From NCBI GenBank assembly GCA_004298405.1, contig SCSL01000070.1, positions 1 through 19,415 of the forward strand: DNA of 19,415 nucleotides, given 5' to 3'. Source of the DNA: Patescibacteria group bacterium. Lineage in GTDB: Bacteria; Patescibacteriota; Patescibacteriia; UBA9934; GWF2-40-263. A model generated the notes under the pieces. The model did no database searches and was not told where the DNA came from. It worked only from the letters and a program-made list of their open reading frames with translations. The position numbers were made by a program, and so were the translations under genes. The stretch's first letter is position 1, and the number at the start of each line of letters is the position of its first letter. Positions 7,004 through 15,192 of this stretch are shown here, piece by piece.

Positions 7004-8140
7004 TTACTGCTTAATGGGCATGACAATATATCGATACGCCTCTGTCGATCCTTTTGGAGTAAGCAGACACGGGTTCCCAGGGTCGATCATCTCGAACACC
7101 ACTTGGTCAGAGGAAATTGCCTGAAGACCATCCAGGAGATATCGATAGTTTACCGTAACGGTGTTTGCCTGCCCAGAAACATCGGCACTGCATTGGCTTG
7201 TGTTTGCTCCTCGTGTGGCGTCGATCGCACTTACGGAAAGCTGTTTGGTTTCAGGATCAAAGCCCAAATTCACGTCAAATAGCCCATTTTTTGAGAAAAG
7301 ACTGGCCGTTTTGACGCTCTTGATGAAATCTTCTCGATCGATGATTGTCTGAGTTTGGAAGCTTGCCGGGATGATCTGCCGGTAGTCTGGATATTGCTCG
7401 TCGATTGTTCTGGAAATCAGCTCAACGGAACCATAGATAAAAACAACTTGGGATCCAGAAACACTCAGTGTCAAAGATGAAGGAAGCTCCACATCGTCTT
7501 TGAACACAGAGAGAATACGACCCACCTCCGAAAGAGTCTTGGCTGGCACCACAAGAGCCAAGGACTCCCTTATGGGACTTACAACCGGGATGGTTGCCTC
7601 TGCCAGCCGATAAGAGTCTGTTGCGGCCATCGTGAGCCGTCCTTCGCCCTCATGGGGGAAAAACTGAAAGGAAACACCCGTGAGCTCTGGACGAGACTCA
7701 TTGGTCGCAACGGAAAAGAGAACTTGTGAAAGAGCCCGCTTGAAATCGTCCACAGGAATCTGAACAGAAAGTTCTCCTTGCACACGTGGAACAAGAGGAA
7801 ACTCAGATGAATTGAGTCCATTGATTTTCGTTTTGTAGGTTCCACATTCGACTTGCGCAGACTGATCATCAGCCTCAATGCGAATCGTTTCATTTGGAAG
7901 AAGCGAAACATAGTCAAAAAAAAGCTTTGAGGGAATCGTGTACTCTCCTGGTTCGTCCACTTTTCCCCGAACCGAACAGTTCACGGCCATCTCGAGATTT
8001 GTTGCGGTAAATCGAATGGTTCCTCCTTCTGCTTTGACTAAGACATTCTGCAGAATGGGAAGATTCACATTCTTTGTCATCAAATGACTTGTAATACTCA
8101 ATCCTTGGTGGAGATTGTCTCGAGTGCAGGAGAGTTTCAT
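7004..8140 (-). CDS. dnaN: DNA polymerase III beta subunit (sliding clamp)
   Basis: 378 residues, normal for the family. The clamp is a ring-shaped dimer of three similar domains per chain that tethers polymerase to DNA. Typical segments are the N-terminal MKLSCTRDNL, LPILQNVLVKAEGG...FTATNLEMAV in domain 1, DSYRLAEATIPV in domain 2, and NYRYLLDGLQAI with the C-terminal YRYIVMPIKQ in domain 3, the part that forms the protein-binding pocket. It follows dnaA on the same strand as in many bacteria, but a 280-base spacer separates them. No SD precedes the ATG. Confidence 0.97.
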   Translation of the reverse strand: MKLSCTRDNLHQGLSITSHLMTKNVNLPILQNVLVKAEGGTIRFTATNLEMAVNCSVRGKVDEPGEYTIPSKLFFDYVSLLPNETIRIEADDQSAQVECGTYKTKINGLNSSEFPLVPRVQGELSVQIPVDDFKRALSQVLFSVATNESRPELTGVSFQFFPHEGEGRLTMAATDSYRLAEATIPVVSPIRESLALVVPAKTLSEVGRILSVFKDDVELPSSLTLSVSGSQVVFIYGSVELISRTIDEQYPDYRQIIPASFQTQTIIDREDFIKSVKTASLFSKNGLFDVNLGFDPETKQLSVSAIDATRGANTSQCSADVSGQANTVTVNYRYLLDGLQAISSDQVVFEMIDPGNPCLLTPKGSTEAYRYIVMPIKQ

Positions 8141-8420
8141 ATCAGCTAGTTCTTTACTATGTGTTTATGAGATAGAGAGAAAAAAGAATGCAGTAACAAT
8201 AAGGGGTGTGAATGGCGGGGATAAATCTATTTTTGTTTGTATGTTAGCCAAGAATCTCCTTGTGGATTTGTGTACGGATAGAGGGACAGAGTTGTGTGCT
8301 TACATGGGATGGTTTTGAAGAGCGTGTGGGAATGTGTAGATGACACAGTTTCATACACATCTTTCTGTGCTGTTATCCTGAGGCTTATCCGCACAGAGAT
8401 CCATCAGGACAAGCTGTGGA
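8141..8420. other. oriC: Candidate replication origin (dnaA-dnaN spacer)
   Basis: This 280-base gap has no plausible gene. It contains DnaA-box-like sequences relative to TTATCCACA: TTATCCGCA (8385-8393, 8 of 9), TTATCCTGA (8373-8381), TGTGGATTT (8261-8269) and TGTGGACTA (8415-8423), the last two on the other strand. The first two are 12 bases apart in the same direction. An A/T-rich stretch at 8221-8245 could serve as the unwinding element. A site beside dnaA is the usual place for oriC. The minus-strand dnaN promoter should also be here, but I could not identify it. Confidence 0.5.
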
Positions 8421-9809
8421 CTAGAGTGCGTATAACTTCTGTTTAATCAGTTCAAGATCGTGCTGAAGTTTCTCGTCTTCAAGAAGACAGCCAGTAATTT
8501 TGTCGTACGCGTGCATGGCCGTTGTGTGATCACGACCTCCAAGCTCGGTTCCAATCGAAGGGTAACTTGCTTTCATTTCTTCACGCATGAGGTACATCAC
8601 AATCTGGCGTGGGAACGCGAGGCGCTTTTGCCGACTCTTTCCCAAGAGGTCGTCGAGATGGACATCGAAATAATTGGCAACGGTGATGATGAGCTGTTTG
8701 GGGGTGACGTTCTTGCGGCTCGTTGCAGGTTGGAAGCTTGAGAGGATTGGCTTGACGGTTTCAAGCGTTGGACGAGCATTTTTGAATTGATGGAACGCAA
8801 TGATTTTATTGAGGGCTCCTTCGAGCTCGCGGACATTGGTTTGCACGACCGTGGCCACATGATGAAGAATTTCACGATCAAGGGAGTACTGTTTTTCATG
8901 GCATTTTGTGCCTAAAATAGCGCATCGAGTCTCAAAGTCTGGCGAGCCAACGTCAGCGAGCATCCCGCACTCAAAACGCGAGATAAGCCGATCTTCCAAT
9001 GCGGGGATGGCTTTTGGCGGACGATCCGAAGAAATGACAATTTGTTTGTTGTTTTGGTAGAGCTGATTGAATGTATGGAAGAATTCTTCTTGTGTCCCCT
9101 CTTTTCCTGTAATGAATTGAATATCGTCGACGAGCAGAACATCCACCGTGCGGTATCTGTTTTTGAATTCAACGATACGGTTGGAACGCAGGGCTCCAAT
9201 AAAGTCGTTGGTGAATCGTTCACAGGTGATATAAAGAATTTTCGTGCTCGGGTTCTTGTGAATAAGTTCGTTCCCGATGGCTTGCAAGAGGTGAGTTTTC
9301 CCAAGTCCCACTCCCCCGTAAATAAACAATGGATTATAAATGCCGCCGGGCTGTGCGCAGACAGCTTGTGCGGCGGCATGGGCTAACTCATTTTGTTTTC
9401 CAACGACAAAGGTTTCAAAACAATACTTTCCGTTAAGGGAAAATTCTCCTGTGCGGATCTCCCTCACCTCTTCCCGTGGTTGGTAGTGGGAAGACGCTTG
9501 GGAGACGGGAGCCTCCACCTTTGGTTTTTCAAAAAGAGGGATGGCTTGAGGTGTTGTTGGCCGTGATTCAACACGGTAACTCAGTGATTTGATACTTCCC
9601 TTGCTGTGTTCTGAAAGGGAACGGAGAATTTCTTTGGCATATTTTTTTTCCAGCCACGCTTTTGTGAACATATTTGGTACACCAATGACAACGGCGTGTT
9701 CGTTAACATCAGAAATAAACGTACTTTTGAACCATGTCGTAAAATTGGCTTTACTCAGCGCGAGTTCTAGTTCTCCCAGGACAGATTGCCAAAGTTCGTT
9801 CGTGTTCAT
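8421..9809 (-). CDS. dnaA: Chromosomal replication initiator protein DnaA
   Basis: 462 residues from the ATG at 9809. Domain I begins MNTNELWQSVLGELELALSK. A Pro/Glu-rich linker (about 82-115) is followed by the AAA+ domain III: GGVGLGKT (165-172, Walker A), LLVDDIQF (225-232, Walker B) and SSDRPPKAIPALEDRLISRF, which includes sensor 1 and box VII residues. Domain IV ends with the DNA-binding signature GGRDHTTAMHAYDKI. The open frame extends to 9905, but the extra 32 residues are not DnaA-like, and the usual MNxxELW start is at 9809. An SD-like GGAGGA sits about 24 bases upstream, too far to act normally, and is part of a small hairpin. The upstream region carries DnaA-box-like sites, consistent with autoregulation. 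Confidence 0.97.
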   Translation of the reverse strand: MNTNELWQSVLGELELALSKANFTTWFKSTFISDVNEHAVVIGVPNMFTKAWLEKKYAKEILRSLSEHSKGSIKSLSYRVESRPTTPQAIPLFEKPKVEAPVSQASSHYQPREEVREIRTGEFSLNGKYCFETFVVGKQNELAHAAAQAVCAQPGGIYNPLFIYGGVGLGKTHLLQAIGNELIHKNPSTKILYITCERFTNDFIGALRSNRIVEFKNRYRTVDVLLVDDIQFITGKEGTQEEFFHTFNQLYQNNKQIVISSDRPPKAIPALEDRLISRFECGMLADVGSPDFETRCAILGTKCHEKQYSLDREILHHVATVVQTNVRELEGALNKIIAFHQFKNARPTLETVKPILSSFQPATSRKNVTPKQLIITVANYFDVHLDDLLGKSRQKRLAFPRQIVMYLMREEMKASYPSIGTELGGRDHTTAMHAYDKITGCLLEDEKLQHDLELIKQKLYAL

Positions 9810-9947
9810 AGGCGAGTATGAGTGGAGAAATCCTCCAAAAAATGTTCGTGGTCTGTAGTGTAGACCAACTGTCCACATGTGGGCAAGCATGGCTTTGTTG
9901 TGCATATGGGTTGATGGATTGTGGATACTATGTTAGTATCTTCGCGT
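9810..9947. promoter_or_regulatory. Divergent dnaA / rpmH promoter region with palindromes and DnaA-box-like sites
   Basis: CCACATGTGG (9873-9882) is a perfect 10-base palindrome overlapping TGTCCACAT. TGTGGATAC (9920-9928) matches the inverted DnaA box at 8 of 9. For rpmH, TTGATG (9911-9916), 17 bases and TAGTAT (9934-9939) predict a transcript start at about 9946-9948, essentially at the ATG. GATACTA / TAGTATC (9924-9930 / 9934-9940) is a perfect inverted repeat over that -10. For dnaA on the minus strand, TTGCCC with an 18-base spacer and TACACT is possible, with the palindrome in its spacer. Confidence 0.5.
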
Positions 9948-10085
9948 ATGGCAAAACGAACATATCAACCAAAGAAACGGCAACGATCAAAGGTACATGG
10001 ATTCCGGACTCGAATGAAGAGTTCAACAGGAAGGACTGTCCTTCAACGTCGACGGGTGAAGGGTCGCAAGAAGCTTACCGTCTAG
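9948..10085 (+). CDS. rpmH: 50S ribosomal protein L34
   Basis: A 45-residue, extremely basic protein starting MAKRTYQPKKRQRSK and ending in GRKKLTV. The L34 pattern KRTYQPxxRxRxxxHGFRxRMxxxxGRxVLxxRRxKGRKxL is complete. L34 is part of the large ribosomal subunit. The gene opens the conserved rpmH-rnpA-yidD cluster opposite dnaA. No SD precedes the ATG and the best promoter would place the transcript start at or next to it, so the mRNA may be leaderless. Confidence 0.96.
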   Translation: MAKRTYQPKKRQRSKVHGFRTRMKSSTGRTVLQRRRVKGRKKLTV

Positions 10086-10087
10086 GT

Positions 10088-10426
10088 ATGTTGCCACAGG
10101 CATATCGCCTACGCCTTGAAAAAGATATCAAAACGCTCTTTGCCCGCGGGAAGAGCGTTTTTGGTTCGCTTGTGGGAATGAAGTTTCGTGCCAATGCGTT
10201 GCCTGTGAGCCGGTTTGCGATCGTGGCTGGTGTGAAGGTGTCCAAGAAGGCGGTCGTGCGCAATCGTTTGAAGCGTCAGGTAAGAGCGATCATCCACGAA
10301 CTGCTTCCTAAGATTGCTCCTGGACATGATGTCCTTCTCTATCTGAAGCCTCAGGCTGTCGATAAGTCATCTGAGGAACTCAAGAAGGAAGTTTTTGCTG
10401 GCTTCAAGAAAGCCAAGCTTCTATGA
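10088..10426 (+). CDS. rnpA: Ribonuclease P protein component
   Basis: 112 residues from the ATG at 10088, two bases after the rpmH stop. RnpA helps the RNase P RNA bind and cleave pre-tRNA 5' leaders. It shows YRLRLEKDIKTLFARGKSVFG at the N-terminus and the RNR signature in VVRNRLKRQVRAI, with the usual basic composition. The same frame stays open upstream through the whole of rpmH to 9818, but the shorter form has the normal family length. Its stop overlaps the yidD start (ATGA), indicating translational coupling. Confidence 0.95.
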   Translation: MLPQAYRLRLEKDIKTLFARGKSVFGSLVGMKFRANALPVSRFAIVAGVKVSKKAVVRNRLKRQVRAIIHELLPKIAPGHDVLLYLKPQAVDKSSEELKKEVFAGFKKAKLL

Positions 10427-10674
10427 TCTTTCGATTCCTTACTCTCAAAGCAATTCGTCTCTATCAAAATACGCTTTCTTTGGATCATGGACCATTAAAG
10501 TACTTGTTTCCTGGAGGTTTTTGCCGATTTTATCCTTCGTGCTCTGAATATGGATATGTTTGCGTGGAGCGTCATGGAACCCTGAAAGGCGGCTTTTTGG
10601 CCGCTTGGCGCATTGTGCGTTGCAATCCGTTCTCTGCCGGCGGAATTGATGAGCCTCCAGAAGGAAGAACATAA
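10423..10674 (+). CDS. yidD: Membrane protein insertion efficiency factor YidD
   Basis: 83 residues. YidD is a small protein that associates with the inner face of the membrane and helps YidC-dependent insertion. The signature is complete: IRLYQNTLS, then CRFYPSCSEYG with its paired cysteines, and RIVRCNPFSAGGIDEPP near the end. It overlaps rnpA by 4 bases (ATGA). yidC, which often comes next, is missing: a terminator follows immediately and the next gene faces the other way. Confidence 0.95.
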   Translation: MIFRFLTLKAIRLYQNTLSLDHGPLKYLFPGGFCRFYPSCSEYGYVCVERHGTLKGGFLAAWRIVRCNPFSAGGIDEPPEGRT

Positions 10675-10699
10675 AACAGCCAGAAAGATGGCTGTTTTT
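10673..10699. terminator. Bidirectional terminator between yidD and yggU
   Basis: AAAACAGCC (10673-10681) pairs with GGCTGTTTT (10690-10698) around an 8-base loop, giving T-rich ends on both strands. It serves the two convergent transcription units and overlaps the yggU stop region. Confidence 0.85.
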
Positions 10700-10913
10700 A
10701 GATTCTGAACTGTTTTATCCTGGCCGTACCGCCTCGGATGAGTTCGATCGTAGATTTCGCGATGCCCAGTTCTTCTGCAAGCAGATCGATCACGGCTTCA
10801 TTTGCCTTCCCTTTTTCTGGTGGAGCAGTGACGGAGACCTTGAGGGTGTCCTCATCGATCCATACAATTGAGTCTTTTCGCGCACCAGGCTTTACGTGGA
10901 CGGTCAAAATCAT
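10698..10913 (-). CDS. yggU: DUF167 / YggU family protein
   Basis: 71 residues starting MILTVHVKPGARKDSIVWID and containing the DUF167 core VKPGARKDS, LKVSVTAPPEKGKANEAVIDLLAEELG and the end RGGTARIKQFRI. The family is a small alpha/beta fold of unknown biochemical role. A longer open frame runs upstream inside the phosphatase gene, but its composition is not protein-like. The chosen ATG overlaps the phosphatase stop by 4 bases (ATGA), so the two form a coupled operon on the minus strand. Confidence 0.9.
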   Translation of the reverse strand: MILTVHVKPGARKDSIVWIDEDTLKVSVTAPPEKGKANEAVIDLLAEELGIAKSTIELIRGGTARIKQFRI

Positions 10914-11704
10914 AGGCAAGTCGCCACATCTTGCTTGCGGGTGATCTCGATAAGTTGATCGTGGATGGTGCCATTGGTCGCAACAAGATCGGTACTTTCT
11001 ATGGACCATGGGCTTCCGCAATAGTCTGTGACTTGACCGCCTGCCTCTGTAATGAGGAGAGCTCCAGCGACTACATCCCACGGTTTGTTCCCTGTGAGGA
11101 TCACAGAATCAGCACGTCCTGCGGCCACGCTTGCCAGCATGATCGCGGCTGAACCCAAACGACGGAAATAGGTCGTTTGTTGCTCAAGGGCATAGATGAT
11201 TTGACCATGGCGTTCATGATCTCGGTCTCGGTAGCCGCGTCCCGCAAAGAGCATTGCACCGCGTACGCTTTTTTTTGTTGAAACATGGACAGGTTGCCCA
11301 TTGAGCGTCGTCCCCTTTCCGGTTTGTGCCACAAACAGGTCATTGTGAAGGGGATCAAAGATGATACCAAGCTGTGTCTTGCCTCCCACGACATAACCGA
11401 TGACAACCGCGAACAGGGGAATGTGGGCGATGAAGTTTGACGTTCCGTCTAACGGGTCAATGACCCATGTAGGTTCTGATCCGATGGTTCTGGTGAGTGC
11501 ATCCGGAGATTCTTCGCACAGAATCGTATGATTTGGAAATGCGTCAGAGAGGGTTTTTTTGATGACCTCGCTACTTTTCAGGTCCGTATCTGTGACCGGA
11601 GAATTGTCTGACTTGAATCGGATGTCTTGAGGTTGTCCAAAAACAGAGAGAATGTAGTTCCCGGCCGTTTTGACTGCTGAAATTCCAATCTCAAGTTCAT
11701 GCAT
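10910..11704 (-). CDS. Inositol monophosphatase family protein
   Basis: 264 residues from the ATG at 11704. The family uses Mg2+ to remove phosphate from inositol phosphates, PAP or sugar phosphates. Metal ligands are visible: Glu64/65 in ILCEES, DPLDGTSNF (Asp83 and Asp86), and Asp210 in KPWDVVAGALLITEAGG. DTDLKSSEVIKKTL is also typical. An ATG seven codons upstream is possible, but MHELEIG gives the usual start and GGAAAAG upstream could be a weak SD. Substrate cannot be assigned from sequence alone (SuhB/IMPase versus CysQ). It diverges from the gene at 11820; the 115-base gap shows no clear promoter. Confidence 0.92.
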   Translation of the reverse strand: MHELEIGISAVKTAGNYILSVFGQPQDIRFKSDNSPVTDTDLKSSEVIKKTLSDAFPNHTILCEESPDALTRTIGSEPTWVIDPLDGTSNFIAHIPLFAVVIGYVVGGKTQLGIIFDPLHNDLFVAQTGKGTTLNGQPVHVSTKKSVRGAMLFAGRGYRDRDHERHGQIIYALEQQTTYFRRLGSAAIMLASVAAGRADSVILTGNKPWDVVAGALLITEAGGQVTDYCGSPWSIESTDLVATNGTIHDQLIEITRKQDVATCL

Positions 11705-11819
11705 AGTTTTTCTTTTCCAAATCACGTTACACCCAAGCAGAGATTTGTCGCAATGGCATAAGAGTCCGCATCATGGTACGGTTGATGGGAAACATTCATT
11801 ATTTTTTTGGGCGATTTTT

Positions 11820-13847
11820 ATGAAGCTGGCTTTCTCTTCGAAAATTATTTGGGCAATGTTGGCATCCGTCATCGCATTAGGCATGCTTATTGGAGGTTGG
11901 TTTGTGTTCCCGTTCTTCAGGGATATGCAAGACCAGGCTGAGATTTACCAAACGCAGGAAACCGGTGTTCTCTTGTTTGAGATTGGGATGCATATCGAGC
12001 CGCATGGAGCAGAAGTAAGTGACCTTGTTTCTCAACAGGGAGCCTCTGCTGAGAGTCAAAACATTCCAGCAGGCCGTTCAACTGGACCAGATTATAATAA
12101 CGAAACCTTCTTTCAAAAATCTGTCGACGACATAGAGGAATTATTAGCCTTGGTTGAACGGCACAACGGGGTTGTGACCATTCAGGCCCAATCTCCATTT
12201 ACAACGACCGCTATAAAAAGCGATGAGACAGCAGGTATTTTGGGCGAATGGGAAAAACGTGGACATGAAATAGGTCTGCATTTCCATGAGGATGCCCACT
12301 TAGGCAAAAATTCAGAGGCATTACCAATCCAAACTTGGTGCGATGTTTTTGGGGAAGAAATTGATTGGATTCGCGCATTAGGCGCCTCAGACGTCCGATA
12401 CTGGAGCGGCGGGAATCTTTACCCAGATGTGTATGAGGCGGCTGTATGTGCTGGTCTTGGAATCCACGGTGATTGGAAAAATCCGGAGAAACAAGATTCG
12501 CACGCCGAATTCCTTGGATTGCATCCTTGGAGACCATCAGGCGGAACAGATGGTGAGGATATTGAGTCGGTTGTGATTCACAATCCGGAACGTGACGTCG
12601 TGTATCTTCCTAGTGGCATTTTTAGCCGCACAGATTACGCGGCCACACGTCGGTCAGAAGAAATGGGAGGAGATGAAGGTTATTTTGAATTTTTGGAAGA
12701 GAGTTTGAGGACATCGGTAGAGAGCGTAGACCCTGACCGGATAAACGTTTTTCACATTACGATTCATCCAGGTGAATTTAAGGGGGGAGCAAACGAGCCG
12801 TTTCAGGTCATTGAAGATTTTTTGACAGAGGTTGTTGATCCTCTTGTGGCTGAGGGAAAGGTCAGGTGGGCGACTTTTTCGGGTATGGCAGATGCATTCA
12901 CTACTTGGGAAAAAGCCAACCCAACCATTGATCCTCGCGGCGGAGAAGGTACTTCCGCCACGAAAGCAGATGATTCCGTTATGCAGGAAGAAGAAGTCTC
13001 GACCGATTCCTCCCTTGGAGAAGCAGGGGATGAGGCGGGCACGTATTGGGTTACCAACCCATCAGATGGGGATGCGCGTTTATTTGTCCAAGTCATTCAA
13101 TCTGACGAAAATCGAGGGAAGAGACTTCCGACACTTGTTCTTTTCCCAAGCGGAGGGGCACACAGTAGTCTGTTTACACAACTACAGAGGAAGAAAGGCT
13201 CCGAACCCATTGCTGATACATTCGCGCAGGCTGGGTTTACCGTTGTGGTGTTTGACCCGGATGGTCGTGGCCAGAGTGAAGGAACGGACGATCTTTACGG
13301 CTTTGTACATCAAGACGGCGTGAAGGAGATTGTGAAGTACATTCAAACCTTGCCTGAAGTCGACTCAGAACAAATCGGGTTTGTTTCCTATTCGTACGGG
13401 AATAATCTTGCCTCCGCAACCATGGCACGCTACCCAGAACTCCCGATTCGGTTCTTTATTGATTGGGAAGGACCTGCTGGCATGGAACAATTTGGTTGCA
13501 CGGATGGCGCGTCAGTTGCCATTGGTTTTTTTGACCGTCACCCATGTTCTGATCAGGACTACTGGGATCAGCACACACCTCTGCTATTCATTCCAAAATT
13601 AACGGTTCCGTACCTTCGGGTACAAACAGAGGTGAACCATGTGGCCGGCAATGGAACCAAGCACGCGCTCGAGCTTGTAAACGCGGCGATTGATGGAGGG
13701 GTTCCATGGGTACGGCTCAATGATGGGGTCGTCAACCAGCTCTATGATCTTAACAGTCCGCCATCCTATATTTCTGAGCAGGAAGAGAAAAACTTAACAG
13801 ATAAACTTGCTGGCTTTGCGACTGAACTATTTACGCTCGTAGATTGA
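11820..13847 (+). CDS. Membrane-anchored protein with polysaccharide-deacetylase-like and alpha/beta-hydrolase domains
   Basis: 675 residues. One N-terminal membrane segment (about 3-30) is followed by an extracytoplasmic part in two halves. Residues about 50-360 resemble the NodB/glycoside hydrolase-deacetylase barrel: GHEIGLHFHEDAH with His154, His156 and His160, DVRYWSGGNLYPDV, and FHITIHPGEF. After an acidic low-complexity linker (about 380-400), residues about 405-675 look like a dienelactone-hydrolase-type alpha/beta hydrolase: LVLFPSGG, VVVFDPDGRGQSEG, nucleophile elbow SYSYG (Ser525; the usual first Gly is Ser), and VNHVAGNG (possible catalytic His607). This suggests removal of substituents from a cell-surface glycan or another ester; the substrate is unknown. 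No SD. The frame is open to 11670, but that part overlaps the phosphatase gene. Confidence 0.75.
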   Translation: MKLAFSSKIIWAMLASVIALGMLIGGWFVFPFFRDMQDQAEIYQTQETGVLLFEIGMHIEPHGAEVSDLVSQQGASAESQNIPAGRSTGPDYNNETFFQKSVDDIEELLALVERHNGVVTIQAQSPFTTTAIKSDETAGILGEWEKRGHEIGLHFHEDAHLGKNSEALPIQTWCDVFGEEIDWIRALGASDVRYWSGGNLYPDVYEAAVCAGLGIHGDWKNPEKQDSHAEFLGLHPWRPSGGTDGEDIESVVIHNPERDVVYLPSGIFSRTDYAATRRSEEMGGDEGYFEFLEESLRTSVESVDPDRINVFHITIHPGEFKGGANEPFQVIEDFLTEVVDPLVAEGKVRWATFSGMADAFTTWEKANPTIDPRGGEGTSATKADDSVMQEEEVSTDSSLGEAGDEAGTYWVTNPSDGDARLFVQVIQSDENRGKRLPTLVLFPSGGAHSSLFTQLQRKKGSEPIADTFAQAGFTVVVFDPDGRGQSEGTDDLYGFVHQDGVKEIVKYIQTLPEVDSEQIGFVSYSYGNNLASATMARYPELPIRFFIDWEGPAGMEQFGCTDGASVAIGFFDRHPCSDQDYWDQHTPLLFIPKLTVPYLRVQTEVNHVAGNGTKHALELVNAAIDGGVPWVRLNDGVVNQLYDLNSPPSYISEQEEKNLTDKLAGFATELFTLVD

Positions 13848-13861
13848 AAATTTCTGTAGCA

Positions 13862-13888
13862 AAAAAACAGGCGCACTGCCTGTTTTTT
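13862..13888. terminator. Bidirectional terminator between convergent genes
   Basis: AAAAAACAGGC (13862-13872) pairs with GCCTGTTTTTT (13878-13888) around a 5-base loop. It serves the hydrolase gene on the plus strand and tig on the minus strand. Confidence 0.9.
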
Positions 13889-13891
13889 AGG

Positions 13892-15181
13892 TTATTTGAT
13901 GATAATGTCGCGTAGGTATTCAATGACCTTGCGGTTTTTGAGGATTTGTTCCATGTAGTCGCGATACTGTGGCGAGTACACTTGTTCCTTCGTCTTTTGA
14001 TCCTCATAGCTTGCCGCGATGCGATCAAGTTCTTCGTCGAGTTCTTTTTCTGCCACATCGATTTTCTGTTCGCGCGCGATCTCCCGCATGGCGATGGCGA
14101 CTTTGACCCGCATGATGGCCTGAGGGGTGAAGTCGATTTTCATCTGCGCAAGCGTCTTGCCGAGGTTCTTCACATAGGTGTCGAATTCAAGCCCCTGCGT
14201 CTCCACCGCGCGCTGGAGCTCGAGAATCATTTTATTGATCTCTTCATTGAGCAGCAAGTCGGGGATGTCTTCAAATTGTGTTTTGCCCGCGACAAGTTCC
14301 AGCATTTCTTTTTCTTCCTTGGTGCGCGCCTCATGTTCTTTCTCATCCAAGAGATTTTTTCGAATGAGGCCTTTGAGTGTTTCAAAGTCTTGTATCCCAA
14401 GCAGAGAAGCCAGCGTATCATCCAGTGTCGGTGGCTGAAGATGGAAAAGTTCCTTGAGTTCAACATCAAACTCAACATCCTTCCCTGCCACCATCGATTG
14501 CACATGCTCTTTTGGAAACGCGAGCGAAAATGTTTTCTTTTCCCCTTCCTTCATCCCTTCGAGTTTTTCCTTGAAGCCAGGGATGTAGTATTCCTCATTG
14601 AGAAATACAGCATGGTTTGGCGATTGACCGCCTTCGACAGGAACACCGTCCAGTTTCATGTTCATCGAGATCACAACCTTGTCGTTCGCGGTCACCAGGT
14701 TCTGTGCGGTCGCGCGGACTTCTGAGGTTTGCATACGTTGGAGATCGCGCAGAGCCAAATCTATTTCTTTGTCTTCGACGGTTGGCTTTTGTGCTTGGAC
14801 GGAAAGTTTTGAGAAATCTGGCAGGCTCTTTGCGCGTGGCATGAGCGTGACTTCGGCCGTAAACACAATGTCATTGCCTGGAGCAAGTTTTACCACATCG
14901 ATTTTTGGTGAGCCGACCGTATCGATGTTGTCTTCCAAAATGGCGGAGATGAACGACTTACGAACAATGGATTCAAGCGCCTCCTCAAGAATTTTCATTT
15001 CCCCTAATCGTTGCTTTACCACTTCAAAACTTGCGTGCCCAGGACGGAACCCAGGGATCGAGGTCTGCTCGCTTAACCGTTTTGCCGCTTCTTCTAAATA
15101 CGGCTGGGCATCGTCTTGAGTCAGCGTAAAGGTGAGTCTGAGCCCGTTCTTTGGGAGGATTTCTTTTTGGATGTTTGGCAT
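13892..15181 (-). CDS. tig: Trigger factor (ribosome-associated chaperone, peptidyl-prolyl isomerase)
   Basis: 429 residues, normal length. The N-terminal ribosome-binding domain carries the signature GFRPG at 44-48 (IPGFRPGHASFEVV). An FKBP-type PPIase domain covers about 165-245 (NDKVVISMNMKLDG...YYIPGFKEKLEGMKEGEKKTF). The rest is the helical chaperone arm, rich in Glu/Lys, ending in YLRDIIIK. Trigger factor binds near the ribosome exit tunnel and shields nascent chains. The ATG at 15181 has no SD. It is transcribed alone; the clpP/clpX genes that often follow tig are not here. Confidence 0.96.
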   Translation of the reverse strand: MPNIQKEILPKNGLRLTFTLTQDDAQPYLEEAAKRLSEQTSIPGFRPGHASFEVVKQRLGEMKILEEALESIVRKSFISAILEDNIDTVGSPKIDVVKLAPGNDIVFTAEVTLMPRAKSLPDFSKLSVQAQKPTVEDKEIDLALRDLQRMQTSEVRATAQNLVTANDKVVISMNMKLDGVPVEGGQSPNHAVFLNEEYYIPGFKEKLEGMKEGEKKTFSLAFPKEHVQSMVAGKDVEFDVELKELFHLQPPTLDDTLASLLGIQDFETLKGLIRKNLLDEKEHEARTKEEKEMLELVAGKTQFEDIPDLLLNEEINKMILELQRAVETQGLEFDTYVKNLGKTLAQMKIDFTPQAIMRVKVAIAMREIAREQKIDVAEKELDEELDRIAASYEDQKTKEQVYSPQYRDYMEQILKNRKVIEYLRDIIIK

Positions 15182-15192
15182 ACATATTTTTG

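Noticed and set aside
9810..9905. Longer DnaA beginning at 9905
   Set aside because: The extra 32 residues do not resemble DnaA, and the frame there covers promoter-like palindromes; the family start MNTNELW is at 9809.
13946..14725. 259-residue open frame on the plus strand inside tig
   Set aside because: It is antisense to a clear trigger factor; its Phe/Leu/His-rich composition is typical of a mirror frame.
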